The notes: a model not told the origin generated them from the letters alone. Numbered from the stretch's first letter, positions 53,526 through 63,744 are shown. The stretch is DNA of 64,000 nt from Phymorhynchus buccinoides (GCA_017654935.2 CM065711.1:27614555-27678554); one strand, 5' to 3'. Numbers and translations are program-made.

Positions 53526-53993
53526 TGGAGTTTAGAAATTGTTTGTACAATTCAATCCGCCATCGAAATCAATGAGTTACTTGAGCAAATGGTGATAAGT
53601 AATTAAACTAGAATCCATTTGGAATAAAAATGCTACGCTTATAAGTCCTAGTACCAAATACAATTTCACGATTCCCGTGAACAGACTAGTGACAACTTTT
53701 AATAGTGGTTGACAGCACGGAGGCAGACTGACCGGTTATTCTGACAATGTATTTTCTCAGGGCTATTATATTCGGTGAAAAGTATAATTACACACAAGAT
53801 AGTTAGTCATCATAGATAGTCTTGAGGTCTATTTGGGCCGTGAATGACAAGAAAATCGGACGATTGAGACACGCTAACGAAAGACCGGAAGCGAAGAGCG
53901 TGTTTGATGCTTTGTCGTCGTTCTCAATAGGCTTATCATGTTGACTATCATTCCAAATGAACGAGTTAAAAACACCATTGTGAGCATTCATTA
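53526..53993. other. Intron, nothing recognised
   Basis: AT-rich with no conserved frame; a minus-strand frame at 53803-54012 lacks any support. Confidence 0.45.
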
Positions 53994-54205
53994 TTAACCC
54001 CTCCCTGCCCACAGTATGTGTTCACAGTGGTGGATTTTGTGTGATGCATTGATGATGTCATAATGTGATGTCATAGTCCTGGAAGATGGGTTAGGGCTTC
54101 TAAAGACGAGTCTAGACCTTTAAGATATCGAAGTCTAGATGTCTCATTTAAATTTTATCACAAGAAAATTGATAATTCTCGTTTCCTCTGGCAGTAAGGG
54201 GTTAA
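53994..54205. mobile_element. TTAA MITE, unexpanded relative of the 50-bp satellite
   Basis: TTAACCCCTCCCTGCCCA at the left and GGCAGTAAGGGGTTAA at the right. It contains once the segment GATGTCATAGTCCTGGAAGA, GGGTTAGGGCTTCTAAAGAC that corresponds to one unit of the 32250-35252 array, and the TTTCCTCTGGCAGT end. A further relative is at 58665-58830. Confidence 0.75.
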
Positions 54206-54252
54206 CGTCTGAAATTACAAAGGGGGTTAAACTTGCCAATCACCGTGCCATT

Positions 54253-54752
54253 NNNNNNNNNNNNNNNNNNNNNNNNNNNNNNNNNNNNNNNNNNNNNNNN
54301 NNNNNNNNNNNNNNNNNNNNNNNNNNNNNNNNNNNNNNNNNNNNNNNNNNNNNNNNNNNNNNNNNNNNNNNNNNNNNNNNNNNNNNNNNNNNNNNNNNNN
54401 NNNNNNNNNNNNNNNNNNNNNNNNNNNNNNNNNNNNNNNNNNNNNNNNNNNNNNNNNNNNNNNNNNNNNNNNNNNNNNNNNNNNNNNNNNNNNNNNNNNN
54501 NNNNNNNNNNNNNNNNNNNNNNNNNNNNNNNNNNNNNNNNNNNNNNNNNNNNNNNNNNNNNNNNNNNNNNNNNNNNNNNNNNNNNNNNNNNNNNNNNNNN
54601 NNNNNNNNNNNNNNNNNNNNNNNNNNNNNNNNNNNNNNNNNNNNNNNNNNNNNNNNNNNNNNNNNNNNNNNNNNNNNNNNNNNNNNNNNNNNNNNNNNNN
54701 NNNNNNNNNNNNNNNNNNNNNNNNNNNNNNNNNNNNNNNNNNNNNNNNNNNN
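54253..54752. other. Assembly gap (500 N)
   Basis: Exactly 500 undetermined bases, the usual size of an arbitrary scaffold gap. Sequence to the right starts inside the donor array of exon 55545-55707. Confidence 0.99.
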
Positions 54753-55133
54753 TCACGGGTGAAGATATTAGAGTTCTGATACCTGTTTCCTGATGTTGTA
54801 TCTCTGCAGGCAGTCGATGGTGTGGTCATAAAGTTCTTGTTCGTCTTAAGGGCTCGTCCAAAGTTGTGAGAGTATAAAAAGTTAGAGAGAGGTGTAAGAG
54901 AGGAGAGAGACAGAGAAATAGAGAGAGAGACAGAGGGAGAGAGACAGAGACATAGAGAGGAGGAGTTCCGATTACTTGTTTTCTGATGCTGTAAGTTTGA
55001 GAACACTATGTCCATCAGTCAATGGCCTGACTCGTAAAGTTCTTGTTGTGAGAATCGTTAACACTTGTGAAAGTTTGGAGGGTACAAGCTGAGAGGAGAG
55101 AGAGAGAGGAGAGCGAGAGAGAGAGAGAGAGAC

Positions 55134-55170
<37 letters not shown>

Positions 55171-55544
55171 GAGATAGAGAGAGAGACAGAGACACAGGGA
55201 GGGAGAAGAGGACATAGAGAGAGTGAGTTCCGATGCCTGTTTTCTGATGCTGTAAGTATGAGGACACTCTACAGACCCAGGTCCATGGCCTGATTCGTAC
55301 AGCTCTTGTTCATCGAGAAATTTTGAAACACTTTGTGAAAGTTTGGGAGTACAAGCGAGACAGACAGAGAGAGAGACAGTCAGAGTCATAGACGGATGCA
55401 TGTTCCGATACCTGTTTCCTGATGTTTGTATCTCACTTTTGTGAAAGTTTGGAGTACAAGCGAGAGAGAGATGAGAGAGAGAGAGAGAGGAGAGAGGAGA
55501 GAGAGAGAGAGAGAGGAGAGACATAGACGGGCATGTTCCGATAC
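54753..55544. repeat. Donor-derived repeat of exon 55545-55707 with GA tracts
   Basis: At least four copies (starting near 54780, 54985, 55230, 55410) of the exon 3' end (GTCAATGGCCTGATCGTACA, GCTCTTGTT) and the CGATACCTGTTTC donor, joined by (GA)n and a GTGAAAGTTTGGAGTACAAG spacer. Indels are frequent. Confidence 0.85.
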
Positions 55545-55707
55545 CTGTTTCGGAGTCTGTATCTCTGCAGACAGTCAATGGCCTGATCGTACAGCTCTTG
55601 TTGTCCGGGATCTTTCAGGGTTTGTCCAAAGTTGTCCAACGTGTCGAAGCACTGGCTGGCGTTCAGCCACCTGCGGGTCGCGAAGGTACAGAGGGGCGCC
55701 TGCTCGG
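55545..55707 (-). CDS. TRANK1-like: TRANK1 C-terminal-type exon (TPR-like) after the helicase
   Basis: Acceptor TCCCCACAG|CC, donor CAG|GTATCG, 163 bp. One frame gives TRRWLNASQCFDTLDNFGQT and GQQELYDQAIDCLQRYRL. It corresponds to the TPR-like helical repeats after the TRANK1 helicase core (pattern xxQCxxDAxRCFExxxxFxxAL...ELYxxAxxxxxxYE). The first ten codons read in another frame, so an indel is likely. Arrays of its own junctions flank both sides. Confidence 0.72.
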
Positions 55708-56230
55708 CTGTGGGGAGCACCACACCAAAAGACCATCATGCTCAGAACAGTTGAAGGTACAGAGGGGCTGGCTGTGTGGAGAACACACCAAAAGACCATC
55801 ATGCACAGAACAGGTGAAGTACAACAGGGCTGTGTGGAACACAAACCAAAAGACACCATGCATCACAACAGGTGAAGGTACAACAGGCTGTGTGGAGCAC
55901 ACACCAAAAGACCATTCATGCATCAGAAACCGTGTGAAGGTACAACCAGGGCTGTGTGGCACACAAACCAAAAAGAACCATCATGCATCAGAACAGTGGG
56001 GAGGTACAAACAGGCTGTGCTGAGCACATACAAAAGACCATCATGCATCAGAAACAGTGTGCAGGTACAACAGGAGCTGTGTGGAACACCAATACCAAAA
56101 GACCATCATGCATCAGAACAGTGTGAAGGTACAACAGGGCTCGTGTGGGAGGCACATACCAAAGACATCATGCATCAGAACAGTGTGAAGGTACAGAGGG
56201 GCGGCTGTGTGGGAACAAACCAAAAGCCCT
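55708..56230. repeat. Acceptor-derived 70-bp repeat of exon 55545-55707
   Basis: About eight copies of a 60-75-bp unit with GTGAAGGTACAACAGGGCTG, TGTGGAACACAAACCAAAAG, ACCATCATGCATCAG. On the minus strand each has TGTGTTCCACACAG (3' splice site) and exon start. Indel-rich. Confidence 0.87.
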
Positions 56231-56465
56231 ATCAGTAAAGGCAAAGATGTGCCACCCCCCTCGCATTTCTCGGTAATTCAAATTAGTTTTTGCTTTGTAC
56301 CAAACATAAAGCTGTAGTTTATTAACCTTTCAAGCTATCTTTTTTGAATAATAACACTACCCCTACCCCCTCCCCCCCTTACCACCTATAAGATGGGGAA
56401 AACGGAAATGAACCACGAGTGACAAATGTACGGTGTACTGCCGTAGGGTTAGGGTTCGGGTTAGG
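56231..56465. mobile_element. Diverged copy of the telomere-repeat fold-back element
   Basis: AGTAAAGGCAAAGATGTGCC, CATAAAGCTGTAGTTTATTA, a C-rich stretch and GTAGGGTTAGGGTTCGGGTT follow the same order as 9627-9900; the right arm is missing. Confidence 0.75.
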
Positions 56466-56609
56466 GTGCTTCTCCGTGCATTCCACAAACATCGCACCGG
56501 CCTTCATCACAAGGAAGAATATCAATGACGGTTTCTCTCTCTCTCTCTCCGTCTATTTCTCTCTCAGTCTGTCTCGCTCTCTTCTCAACTGTCCGTTTTT
56601 CTCAAACAC
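56466..56609. repeat. Single donor-side copy of exon 56610-56955
   Basis: TTCTCCGTGCATTCCACAAA (56469) mirrors TTCTCCCGCGCATTCTGCAA near the exon 3' end (56625). A CT-rich tract lies between. Donor position uncertain. Confidence 0.6.
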
Positions 56610-56955
56610 CAGAACGCCAGGTTGATTCTCCCGCGCATTCTGCAAACAGCGGGCGCCTGGCACCAGGGATCTGAACCGAGCGACAGCGTCTCTGGAGCGC
56701 ATCTCAGACCCTGGTGGCACTCCAGAAACAGGTGGCCGCCTTTCAGGAACTCATCGCGCATCGCCCTGGGCTGTGCGCGTCAGGTGGCGAGGCCTTGAGC
56801 GCCGCGCTGGTGGGCCAGGGCGATACCGTTGCTGTGTGCGAGGCGCCCGCCAGGGTAGCATTGGCCGCTTACGTGTACAGGAAGGCGAACCATGATCTCG
56901 TCGACGCGCTTTTCCCAGTCCTCGTGGCGTGGACTTCTCGGCGAACATGGATTTC
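56610..56955 (-). CDS. TRANK1-like: TRANK1-type exon immediately after the helicase core (frameshifted)
   Basis: Boundaries approximate. Conserved start SPKSMFAEKSTPRDWEKR (needs one indel) matches the TRANK1 segment SMF-x-K-TSTP-x-EW that links helicase to TPR-like repeats. MRDEFLKGGHLFLECHQ and, in another frame, RFRSLVPGARCLQNAR follow the Ala/Leu-rich TPR pattern. At least three frame changes are needed, in keeping with poor consensus quality here. Confidence 0.65.
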
Positions 56956-57049
56956 GGAGACGCGGAGAAAGACACCGGATTGGTTAGATAGGTTTGATAT
57001 TCGAAAAAGGAAACAGATTTGCCGTTAGAGATAAGCAAATACTCCTGAA

Positions 57050-57760
57050 ATACTCCAACATGAGACAATTCTCTAAAATTCATTCATTAAATTTAACATA
57101 TGTTAGTCACTACCAGTCTCCTCTTTTCCATACTTTCATTCTCACGAACTTCACCAGTTCCTCGCCTTGAAATACTCTAAACATGAGGCACAATTCTCTA
57201 AATTCTTCGTTAATTTAACCCTTTTTAAAATATTTAGTCCCTTACCAGTGCTCCTTTCCATATTTCATCTCCACAATCTTCACCAGGTTTTCTCTCTTGA
57301 AATTATCAAACATGGAGCACATTTCTCTAAATTCATTCGTTTAATTTAACCTTTTTTACATATTTTTAGCCCTTACCAGTCTCTTTATGCCATTCATTAA
57401 TATCCCAAAACTACACCAGTTTCTCGCCGTGAAGTACTCCCAAAATGGAGGCACAATCTCTAAATTCATCGTTAATTTAACAATTTTTAGTCCACTTACA
57501 GTCTCCTTCCCATATTTTCATCTCGACGAAACTTCACCAGTTTTGTCACATTGAAATACTCAAACATGGAGACACAATTCTCTAAAATAATTGTTAGATT
57601 TAACCTTTTATCATATTTTATCCTTACCAGTCTTCTTTTCCATATTTGCATCTCGACGAACTTCAACAGTTTTCTCTCTGTGAAATACTCAAACATGAGG
57701 ACACAATTTCTCAAACTAATTCGTTAAATTTAACCCTTTTTAATATATTTGAGTCCCTAC
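57050..57760. repeat. Donor-derived 115-bp repeat of exon 57761-57979
   Basis: About six copies of a unit containing, on the minus strand, ATGTTTGAGTATTTC and AAACTGGTGAAGTTC, then GGAGACTGGTAAGGG, with an AT-rich intron spacer (TTTAACCCTTTTTAATAT). Translated copies read MFEYFTERKLLKFVEMQIW. The real exon end reads FRVSFKRGAVKF in the noisy consensus and is probably the same sequence. Confidence 0.82.
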
Positions 57761-57979
57761 AATCTCTGTTGCCCCTCCTTCATCTCCACGAAACTTCACA
57801 GCTCCTCGCTTGAAAGATACTCGAAACATGGCGCGGCCCGATATTGTCCGAGTCTGGTCGAAGATCACACGTTGGACCCTGGCTTGGGTCAAGGCAGGGT
57901 GTGTACAGGTGCTTGGAGTTCAGAGTCAGGATCTTGTGCATGTTGGGGTCAAAGTTCAAAAGGGCGAGGTCGGCCGTTT
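57761..57979 (-). CDS. TRANK1-like: TRANK1 UvrD-type helicase exon, motif VI region (frameshifted)
   Basis: FDPNMHKILTLNSKHLYT, then an indel, then VIFDQTRTISG. In TRANK1 and UvrD/PcrA-like helicases this is the NxELKxLYxAxTRAR-x-N-x-WIFDE block, which supplies the motif VI arginine contacting ATP. Here the TAxTRAR stretch is scrambled by indels (HLYTPCLDPSQG), so the arginine cannot be confirmed. The acceptor is near CCTCCTCCGCA; donor GATT|GTAGGG. Confidence 0.7.
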
Positions 57980-58067
57980 GCGGAGGAGGTGGAAAACAAA
58001 ACGACAACGAAAAAGGAAACGAAAATTAATTTACGTTTTGGAAAGATCCAAAACAATGAAATCTGAC

Positions 58068-58660
58068 TTAACCCTTTCACCGCAGCCATATTTCAGCCCA
58101 AAAAACCATTAAATTTACGGGGTAGAGAACAAAATACGATCTGCAGTATTGGGGATTGTCTGTGACATCTATGAAAATAAGGTCTATCCAAGTTACATGG
58201 GCTGAAAGGGACAGATTTGAAAATAAGGACAAGGCGGAGGGTCGGTGGGTGGGTTCCAGGGGCCTACTTTTCTGGGTTCGCTGCCGCCCTAGGCCCCGGT
58301 GGGGTGTAGGCGGCAGAGTAGGCCTGCTTGGGGGTCTTTCATTCAAATTTATTAAATGTTTTGAACTCTAAATGACATTGAAGTTGAAAGTTCTCGGAGC
58401 AACACACTTCATGGCTATGGTCGCTCAATCAGTTTAATCTTTTTTTTTCTTGAAAAATTGAAAATAAGATTTCTTACGTTCTGATTTATGAATGAAGGAA
58501 ATCCCTTGCTGAGAGGAACAACTTTCCGCCCATGAAGTTACTTTGCAAACCTAAGACAATAGAGTCTTGGATAGTAGCCCCAATTTGATGCTTTTAGTGA
58601 CAACAGGTGTAAATCACTGTGCGTGCCTAAAATGCGAGGTTGGCGGTGAAAAGGGTTTAA
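58068..58660. mobile_element. TTAA MITE copy (CCCTTTCACCGC family)
   Basis: TTAACCCTTTCACCGCAGCC at the left and TTGGCGGTGAAAAGGGTTTAA at the right, with AATAGAGTCTTGGATAGTAG and TTTGATGCTTTTAGTGACA inside. An insert with GGGTGGGTTCCAGGGGCC (58225-58345) is foreign to the other copies. Confidence 0.75.
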
Positions 58661-59140
58661 GCCTTTCCTGGCCCAATCCTGTTTACTACCCAGGTGCGTT
58701 TTGATGTCACGATGATGTCTAACTTTTGATGCCGTAGTCCTGGAATGATGGGTTTGTGTTTGGTTTTAGAACAGGTCTAGGAAAGGATATATCACATCGA
58801 GACTAACACGTCTATTTCATTAAATTTTATAATAAATTTTCATAATACGGAAATTTCATAAATTTTATAATATTGATACGAACAAAATTTATACGAAAAT
58901 TTTATTTAATAAATAATTAAAATAAATATTAATACGTAAACATTGAAAAATCCACACCTGATAATAATAATTCATAAACTTCAATACGAAATTTTTATAT
59001 ACGATACCGAAAATTTTATAATTACGAACATTAATACGAAAATTTATAATACGATACGAAAATGTTAATACGAAAATTTAAAACAAAACTTTTATCATAC
59101 GAAAATGTTATATAACGGAAATCTTATATACAACTTAGTT
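58661..59140. other. MITE fragment and AT-rich simple sequence
   Basis: 58665-58830 is related to the TTAA MITE with GTAGTCCTGGAATGATGGGT. 58820-59130 is a low-complexity TACGAAAATTTTATAA tract. Confidence 0.65.
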
Positions 59141-59189
59141 TGTCGTTGTCAATATCAATCTAAAAGCAGAGGCGCTTGATCTCAGTTAC

Positions 59190-59288
59190 CTTCATCGATC
59201 TACAGCCAATGGTACCCGAGCTGGGCACCCAATTCCTTTCTGCCAAGCCGCTCCAGGAAGTTTGTGACACACGCCACCCTTATGCGGC
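59190..59288 (-). CDS. TRANK1-like: TRANK1 helicase-region exon after motif V
   Basis: Acceptor ATGTCAG|GCC, donor GAAG|GTAACT, 99 bp. It reads, allowing one or two indels, AAYKGWRV then VTNFLERLGRKELGAQLG. The AYKxWxxxxxF pattern follows the FFTDSE end of motif V in TRANK1, so the exon fills the expected place between 61648-61782 and 57761-57979. Short and noisy, hence moderate confidence. Confidence 0.55.
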
Positions 59289-59436
59289 CTGACATAGTAA
59301 TAATAATGATGTGATCATATCACTATAATCTCATCATCATAATTATAATCATCACCTCATCATTTCCATTAAAAAAATTATATCACCACAATCATCATTA
59401 TCACCACCATCATCTATATCACCACAATCATCACAA
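59289..59436. repeat. (CAT)n microsatellite
   Basis: ATCATCAC-rich tract upstream of the short exon. No junction copies recognised in it. Confidence 0.7.
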
Positions 59437-60520
59437 TATAATAATAGTAATTTATATAGCGCTTTACCTCAGATGAGCCAAAAGCGCTTTACAAGCAATT
59501 ATTCATCCAACAGACAACAAAAACAGCTTGCAAGAAGACACCACCAGCAACAACGATACAAAGCAACTCTCTCTCTTCAACACACACACACACACACGTG
59601 AGCACACACAAACACACATTTATCGACGCCAACCTCATTCATACCCCATTCAGTAAAGCCACAGCAACCGTAGGCCGCACGGATGACCATACACCAACAC
59701 ACATACACCCTCCATACACAACATACGCACGCCACACAGACACACCCACACATTCGTGCCACACAACCCACAAACCAAAAACACACACCAAGCACAATGT
59801 ATGCACACATACGCACCACACAACACAGCACAAACCATTATTCAATCTTCCCTCACGTGCACAACAACGATAGACAACTGATCAAAAATTTAGGGGCAGC
59901 AGGAAAAAGATGGGTTTAAGAGAGGGTCTTGAATGAGGATGGAAGACCGAGTTGAGCGTCAGAGAGAAGGCAGAGAATTCCAAAGAGATGGTGCTTGACA
60001 ATGAAAACGAACATTGGCCAGCAGATTTGAGACGGATGGAGGAAGGAAAGAGACTAGAATCAGAAAGAGAACGTAGTTGGCGAGCTGGACTAGAGATGAA
60101 CAAGATCAGAGATATATAAGGGAGCTTGATATTCAGTGACTTGAAGACCAGGAGAATTTTGTACTCAATACGTGACGAATGGGAGCCAATGTAGGGAACG
60201 AAGAACCGGAGTGATGGATCGTACCTAGGGAGCGAGAGAAATGAGATGAGCAGCATTCTTATGGAACCCGTTGGAGCTTAGAGATGGAGAGTTGATGGAC
60301 AGCCAGCAAGAAGTGAGTTACAGCCAGTCAAGGCGAGACAGGACAAAAGCACAACTGAGTTTCAGGCATATTGAGAGAGGGAAAACGGCGGATGGAACTA
60401 ATTCTTTGGAACTTCTAGATAAAGCCTGCAACATTGGAAAACATGCGGGTTGAAAGAAAAGGGTTTGTGTCCAAAGGTAACACCTAGATTGCGGACAGAT
60501 GCGTAGCTGATCTCAGTTGC
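59437..60520. mobile_element. Dispersed retroposon-like repeat with embedded CA tract
   Basis: Starts with the reversed tail AATTTATATAGCGCTTTACC, continues through a CA-rich tract (59580-59830) and a body with GGGTTTAAGAGAGGGTCTTG and GGGAGCCAATGTAGGGAACG. A tail/body order of this kind recalls dispersed repeats of marine invertebrates. No coding frame. Confidence 0.6.
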
Positions 60521-61299
60521 CATCATTCATCATCACTATCATTATCATCACCACCAACAAAATACAGTATTTACGGCGCTGCACTCTTGTAGAAATCAAA
60601 ATCAAGCGAAACACACGTTAGCTTCAAAGCGCATTCAAAACAAAAACAGCAATACAAAGCGAACACACAGGATAAAAAGGAATATACAGAAAAACAGACT
60701 AATGGCAAGAGAGAGAAGAATAAGATGAGAGGAGCTTCAAGGACGGGGGAATAGGTGGTTTTTGAGGTTAGCTTGAAAGCAGAGAGCGCTCGGTCGCTGA
60801 CGGAGGGAGAGAGAAGTTTGTTCCAGGTCGGTCCTTGAGACAGCAAAGAGCGCCCGACCAAACAGTGAAAGCTATACCTAGGGATTTGGAGAGAAAGAGG
60901 GTCAGAAAACTGAAGTAAGTGCGAGCTGGCCTATATAGATGGAAATATTGTCGCAGAGGTAAGATGGAGCAGCTTTTTGACCAGATTTATAGCAAAGTGT
61001 GTTTAATTATACTCAATTCTGTCTGCGACAGGAAGCCAGTGCAAAAGAACCTCATCACTATCATTCTCATCACCACCCTCACATTTCATCATCACCATCA
61101 CCACTATCATCATCATCTTCACACTATCATCATCACTTCTCATCACCACTATCATCATCATTACCCCATCACCATCACCACTATCATCATCGCATCATCA
61201 TCACACCCACTATCATCATCACCAACCATCACCACTATCATCATCATCACCACCATCATCATAACCTGCATCATATCACCATCATCATTATCACCATCA
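60521..61299. other. Second related repeat body and (TCA)n microsatellite
   Basis: 60560-60975 contains a related body (TTACGGCGCTGCACTC, GTTTGTTCCAGGTCGGTCC). 61055-61300 is (ATC/ACC)n. No gene. Confidence 0.6.
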
Positions 61300-61647
61300 C
61301 CACCATACCTCAGAGTCTTGAAGAAGTTGTAGAGCAGGACGTCATCAAACTCGAGGGCCCTGGCTTCATAGATGGTCAGAAACAGTCATCATCATCACCA
61401 TCGCCATACCTCAGAGTACTGAAGAAGTTGGAGGATCAGACGTCATCAAAACTCGAGGCACTTGGTTTCCTAGATGGTCAGAAACCAGTCATCATCATCA
61501 GCCTCATCTCATCAGTATCACCATCACCATAACTCAGAGTCCTTGAGAAGTTGTTAGAGCAGGACGTATCAAACTCGAGGCCCTTGGATTCATAGATGCG
61601 TCAGAACCACGTCACCATATCATCATCATCATCATCATCATCATACC
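61300..61647. repeat. Three donor-side copies of the helicase motif V exon
   Basis: Copies at 61308-61380, 61408-61490 and 61527-61610 each repeat about 70 coding bases and the donor. On the minus strand the first reads LTIYEARALEFDDVLLYNFF, better preserved than the exon itself. The copies are joined by (CAT)n. Confidence 0.88.
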
Positions 61648-61782
61648 TCAGAGTCTTGACAGAAAGTTGTAGGCAGGAACGTCGTCAAACACGAGGCCCT
61701 TGGCTTCATAGATGGTCAGGACCAACCCAGACTCAGTCCTTCTGGAAGGTTGTCCCTGCCTCCTCATTCACCACAGGAGCAC
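61648..61782 (-). CDS. TRANK1-like: TRANK1 UvrD-type helicase exon, motif V region
   Basis: Acceptor CTCGTCAG|GTG, donor GAG|GTATGA, 135 bp. After indel correction it runs VVNEEAGTTFQKD then LVLTIYEAKGLVFDDV and YNFL. LTIYEAKGLEFDDVLLYNFF is a hallmark of TRANK1-type UvrD-like helicases (motif V: T-x-x-x-x-KGLEFDxV, RNA/DNA and NTP contacts). The exon frame is broken by two or three indels. Three further 3' copies follow in the intron. Confidence 0.8.
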
Positions 61783-62039
61783 CTGACGAGAGAAAACACA
61801 GTAATAAACCCGAACATGTTCACTCTTCTAGCGCTATGATTTTGTGACATTCTTAGTTGTCCGTTGACATCTCAGCTGACAAGACGGGAGTATACTATTT
61901 AACGACTGCATTACTTAAAGACACACTGACCTACCACGATAAGTACCCTTGGTTTTTCTGGGTAGCTTTGACCCATATATTACAAATGACCCCAAAATTC
62001 ATCAGTGACACAAATCGCATGAAATTTGTTTTTAAAACA

Positions 62040-62310
62040 AAATTGGGTGGCGCGCCTCTGGCTTGCGAAGCGCTCTCCAGGTGGGAGCAAACCCGAATTT
62101 CACAGAGACGCCCTGTGACTCATAACGTACCTAATACCTAACACCCAATTCAAAAATTGAGGCTTGATCTTAAAAATGAGGCTTCTCGAAATCGGAATGG
62201 TCGGTTGAATGCAGGTGGGCAGACCAGGAAAAGTGGAAAAACGGACCATTACAAACTCACCCATTATGGCCTTAGAATGCAGAAGAGAAGAAGAAGAGAA
62301 GAAGAAGACG
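62040..62310. mobile_element. SINE-tail and (GAA)n dispersed repeat fragments
   Basis: 62040-62125 (GCGCTCTCCAGGTGGGAGCA, CCCGAATTTCACAGAGAC) repeats 4950-5030. 62180-62310 repeats 28205-28345 and ends in (GAA)n. Confidence 0.6.
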
Positions 62311-62359
62311 AAGAAGCCAAACTATCCTGACATTATTATCATTAATAATATCATCATAT

Positions 62360-62480
62360 TACCATCATTTTTTAATCACCTGGTGAGCTCCCAAACTCGT
62401 TTGTGCGAAAGTCCTCCTACGGTTCCCGTCACAGGACGGACAAGTGCCGGCCAGACTTCCTGGAGTCACATCATATTTTC
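62360..62480. repeat. Far donor-side copy of helicase exon 63483-63744
   Basis: CACCTGGTGAGCTCCCAAAC, TCGTTTGTGCGAAAGTCCTC and GGCCAGACTTCCTGGAGTCA match the exon's 3' end with many indels. The insertion of MITE and dispersed-element sequence (62478-63300) separates it from the nearer copies. Confidence 0.75.
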
Positions 62481-62705
62481 TTCGATCGATCAGGACGTTT
62501 CCGTTCAATTAGAGCGCAGATACGTCCATGCTGCCAATCATGCGCCTAAACTAAAAAAACAGTTAGGGCCAGCAAGTTCGACTTCGGCTGGAGGAAATCT
62601 TTGAATGAAAGTGTTCGTGAAAAAAAGGAAGGAGGAGGACCGGCGGGTCAAAGGCAAGAAAGATAGTAAGATGACAGTAAGCAAAAGGGAAAGGCAGAGT
62701 CAAAG
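62478..62705 (+). mobile_element. Copy of the CTTCTTCGATCGCTCAGAC element
   Basis: TTCTTCGATCGATCAGGACG, CATGCGCCTAAACTAAAA and AGTTCGACTTCGGCTGGAGG follow the family order. Confidence 0.7.
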
Positions 62706-62719
62706 TGAGAGCGAACGAA

Positions 62720-63195
62720 TTAAACCCATCAACGCCAGCATTTTTGAGCTAAAAGTTTCATTAAATTACATGGGTAGAGAAAATATTTCGTCTGCAATAT
62801 TGGGGATTCCTCTGTGACATGTTTAAAAGAAGGCCTTCCTTACCTATCAGAATTAGAACATAGATCGCAGTGAAGTAGTTAATAAAACAAACAGTCACAT
62901 TTATAATAAGCATTTCTTGAAGATCTTAGAATATGAAAATTGTTCCCCCCCCTGGTCACACCACCGTTGAGAGCACTTTTGATAATATATAGTAAACTCG
63001 TTCACTCTGAGTATTTGATCTAGCTAAATGACAGTTATAACAGTGACCTAAATAAAGATCAAAATAACAACAAACAAAACAAAAACAAAAGAAGAAAATA
63101 AGACAATGGATACCAAGACATCATTTGATTACTTTTAGTGACGTGGGTGTTCAGTCACTGTGGTGCCAAGAGGCGACAGTGGCTGAAAGGGTTAA
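62720..63195. mobile_element. TTAA MITE copy
   Basis: TTAAACCCATCAACGCCAGC at the left and GGCTGAAAGGGTTAA at the right, with ACATGGGTAGAGAAAAT and TTGGGGATTCCTCTGTGACA inside. A fragment of the CGATCGCTCAGAC element (63196-63285) follows immediately. Confidence 0.75.
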
Positions 63196-63285
63196 AGGAA
63201 GTTACAGCACCAGAACTTTCCAGGGAAGCGTGGTGGGGGAAAACTATTCATACAAAAGACCTCCCTGGGCCTTCCCCAGGGGGGT

Positions 63286-63482
63286 CATCATCATCATTAT
63301 GATCATCTAATCATTATCATTTTAATCACCTGGTGCGCTCCAAACTCGATGAGCGAAGTCCTCGCTTGTTCTCCGCCTCAACAGGGATGGCCAGTCCGCC
63401 GGAGTTCCTGGCCGTCATCATCATCATCATCATCTAATCATATTATGTCATCCTAATCATCCATCATTTTGTTTTTATTCAC
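63286..63482. repeat. Donor-side copy of helicase exon with (CAT)n
   Basis: 63325-63415 repeats CACCTGGTGCGCTCCAAACT, CGATGAGCGAAGTC and GGCCAGTCCGCCGGAGTTCC; on the minus strand it ends GCGCACCAG|GTGATT. (CAT)n on both sides. Confidence 0.82.
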
Positions 63483-63744
63483 CTGGTGCGCTCCAAACTC
63501 GATGTGCCGAAGTCTTCCTCTTGTTACCGCTCAGCAGGTATGGCCAGGTCCGCCGTGACTCCCTGAACCCAGCACGACGGCAGCGGGCCCGTCAAACCGG
63601 CCCCTGGGTCCTTCTCCAGCCGGGTCAAAGGACTCTGGGAAAAACTCCACCAGAAGGTCCCAGGACGGCCGCGGCAAGGGAGAGAATGCCTGCGTTGCGA
63701 CTGGTAGTTGTGCGGGGTACAAGCTGGTTAGACTTGTCGCGGAA
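63483..63744 (-). CDS. TRANK1-like: TRANK1 UvrD-type helicase exon, motif IV region (frameshifted)
   Basis: Acceptor GTCAAG|TTC, donor CACCAG|GTGAAT. Fragments in three frames assemble in order: a QLVHNYRSHAGIL-like start (garbled), SLAAAVL, WDLLVEFFPESFD, GRFDGPAAVVLGSG and, at the 3' end, an IEFGAHQ-like end just before the donor. FFPESFD and the NYRSHxGIL pattern (UvrD motif IV-like Tyr-Arg contacting nucleotide) are diagnostic of the TRANK1 helicase family. At least four indels break the frame; probable sequencing errors, though decay cannot be ruled out. Confidence 0.75.

Noticed and set aside
54139..55015. Long frames made of X residues.
   Set aside because: They cross the 500-N assembly gap.
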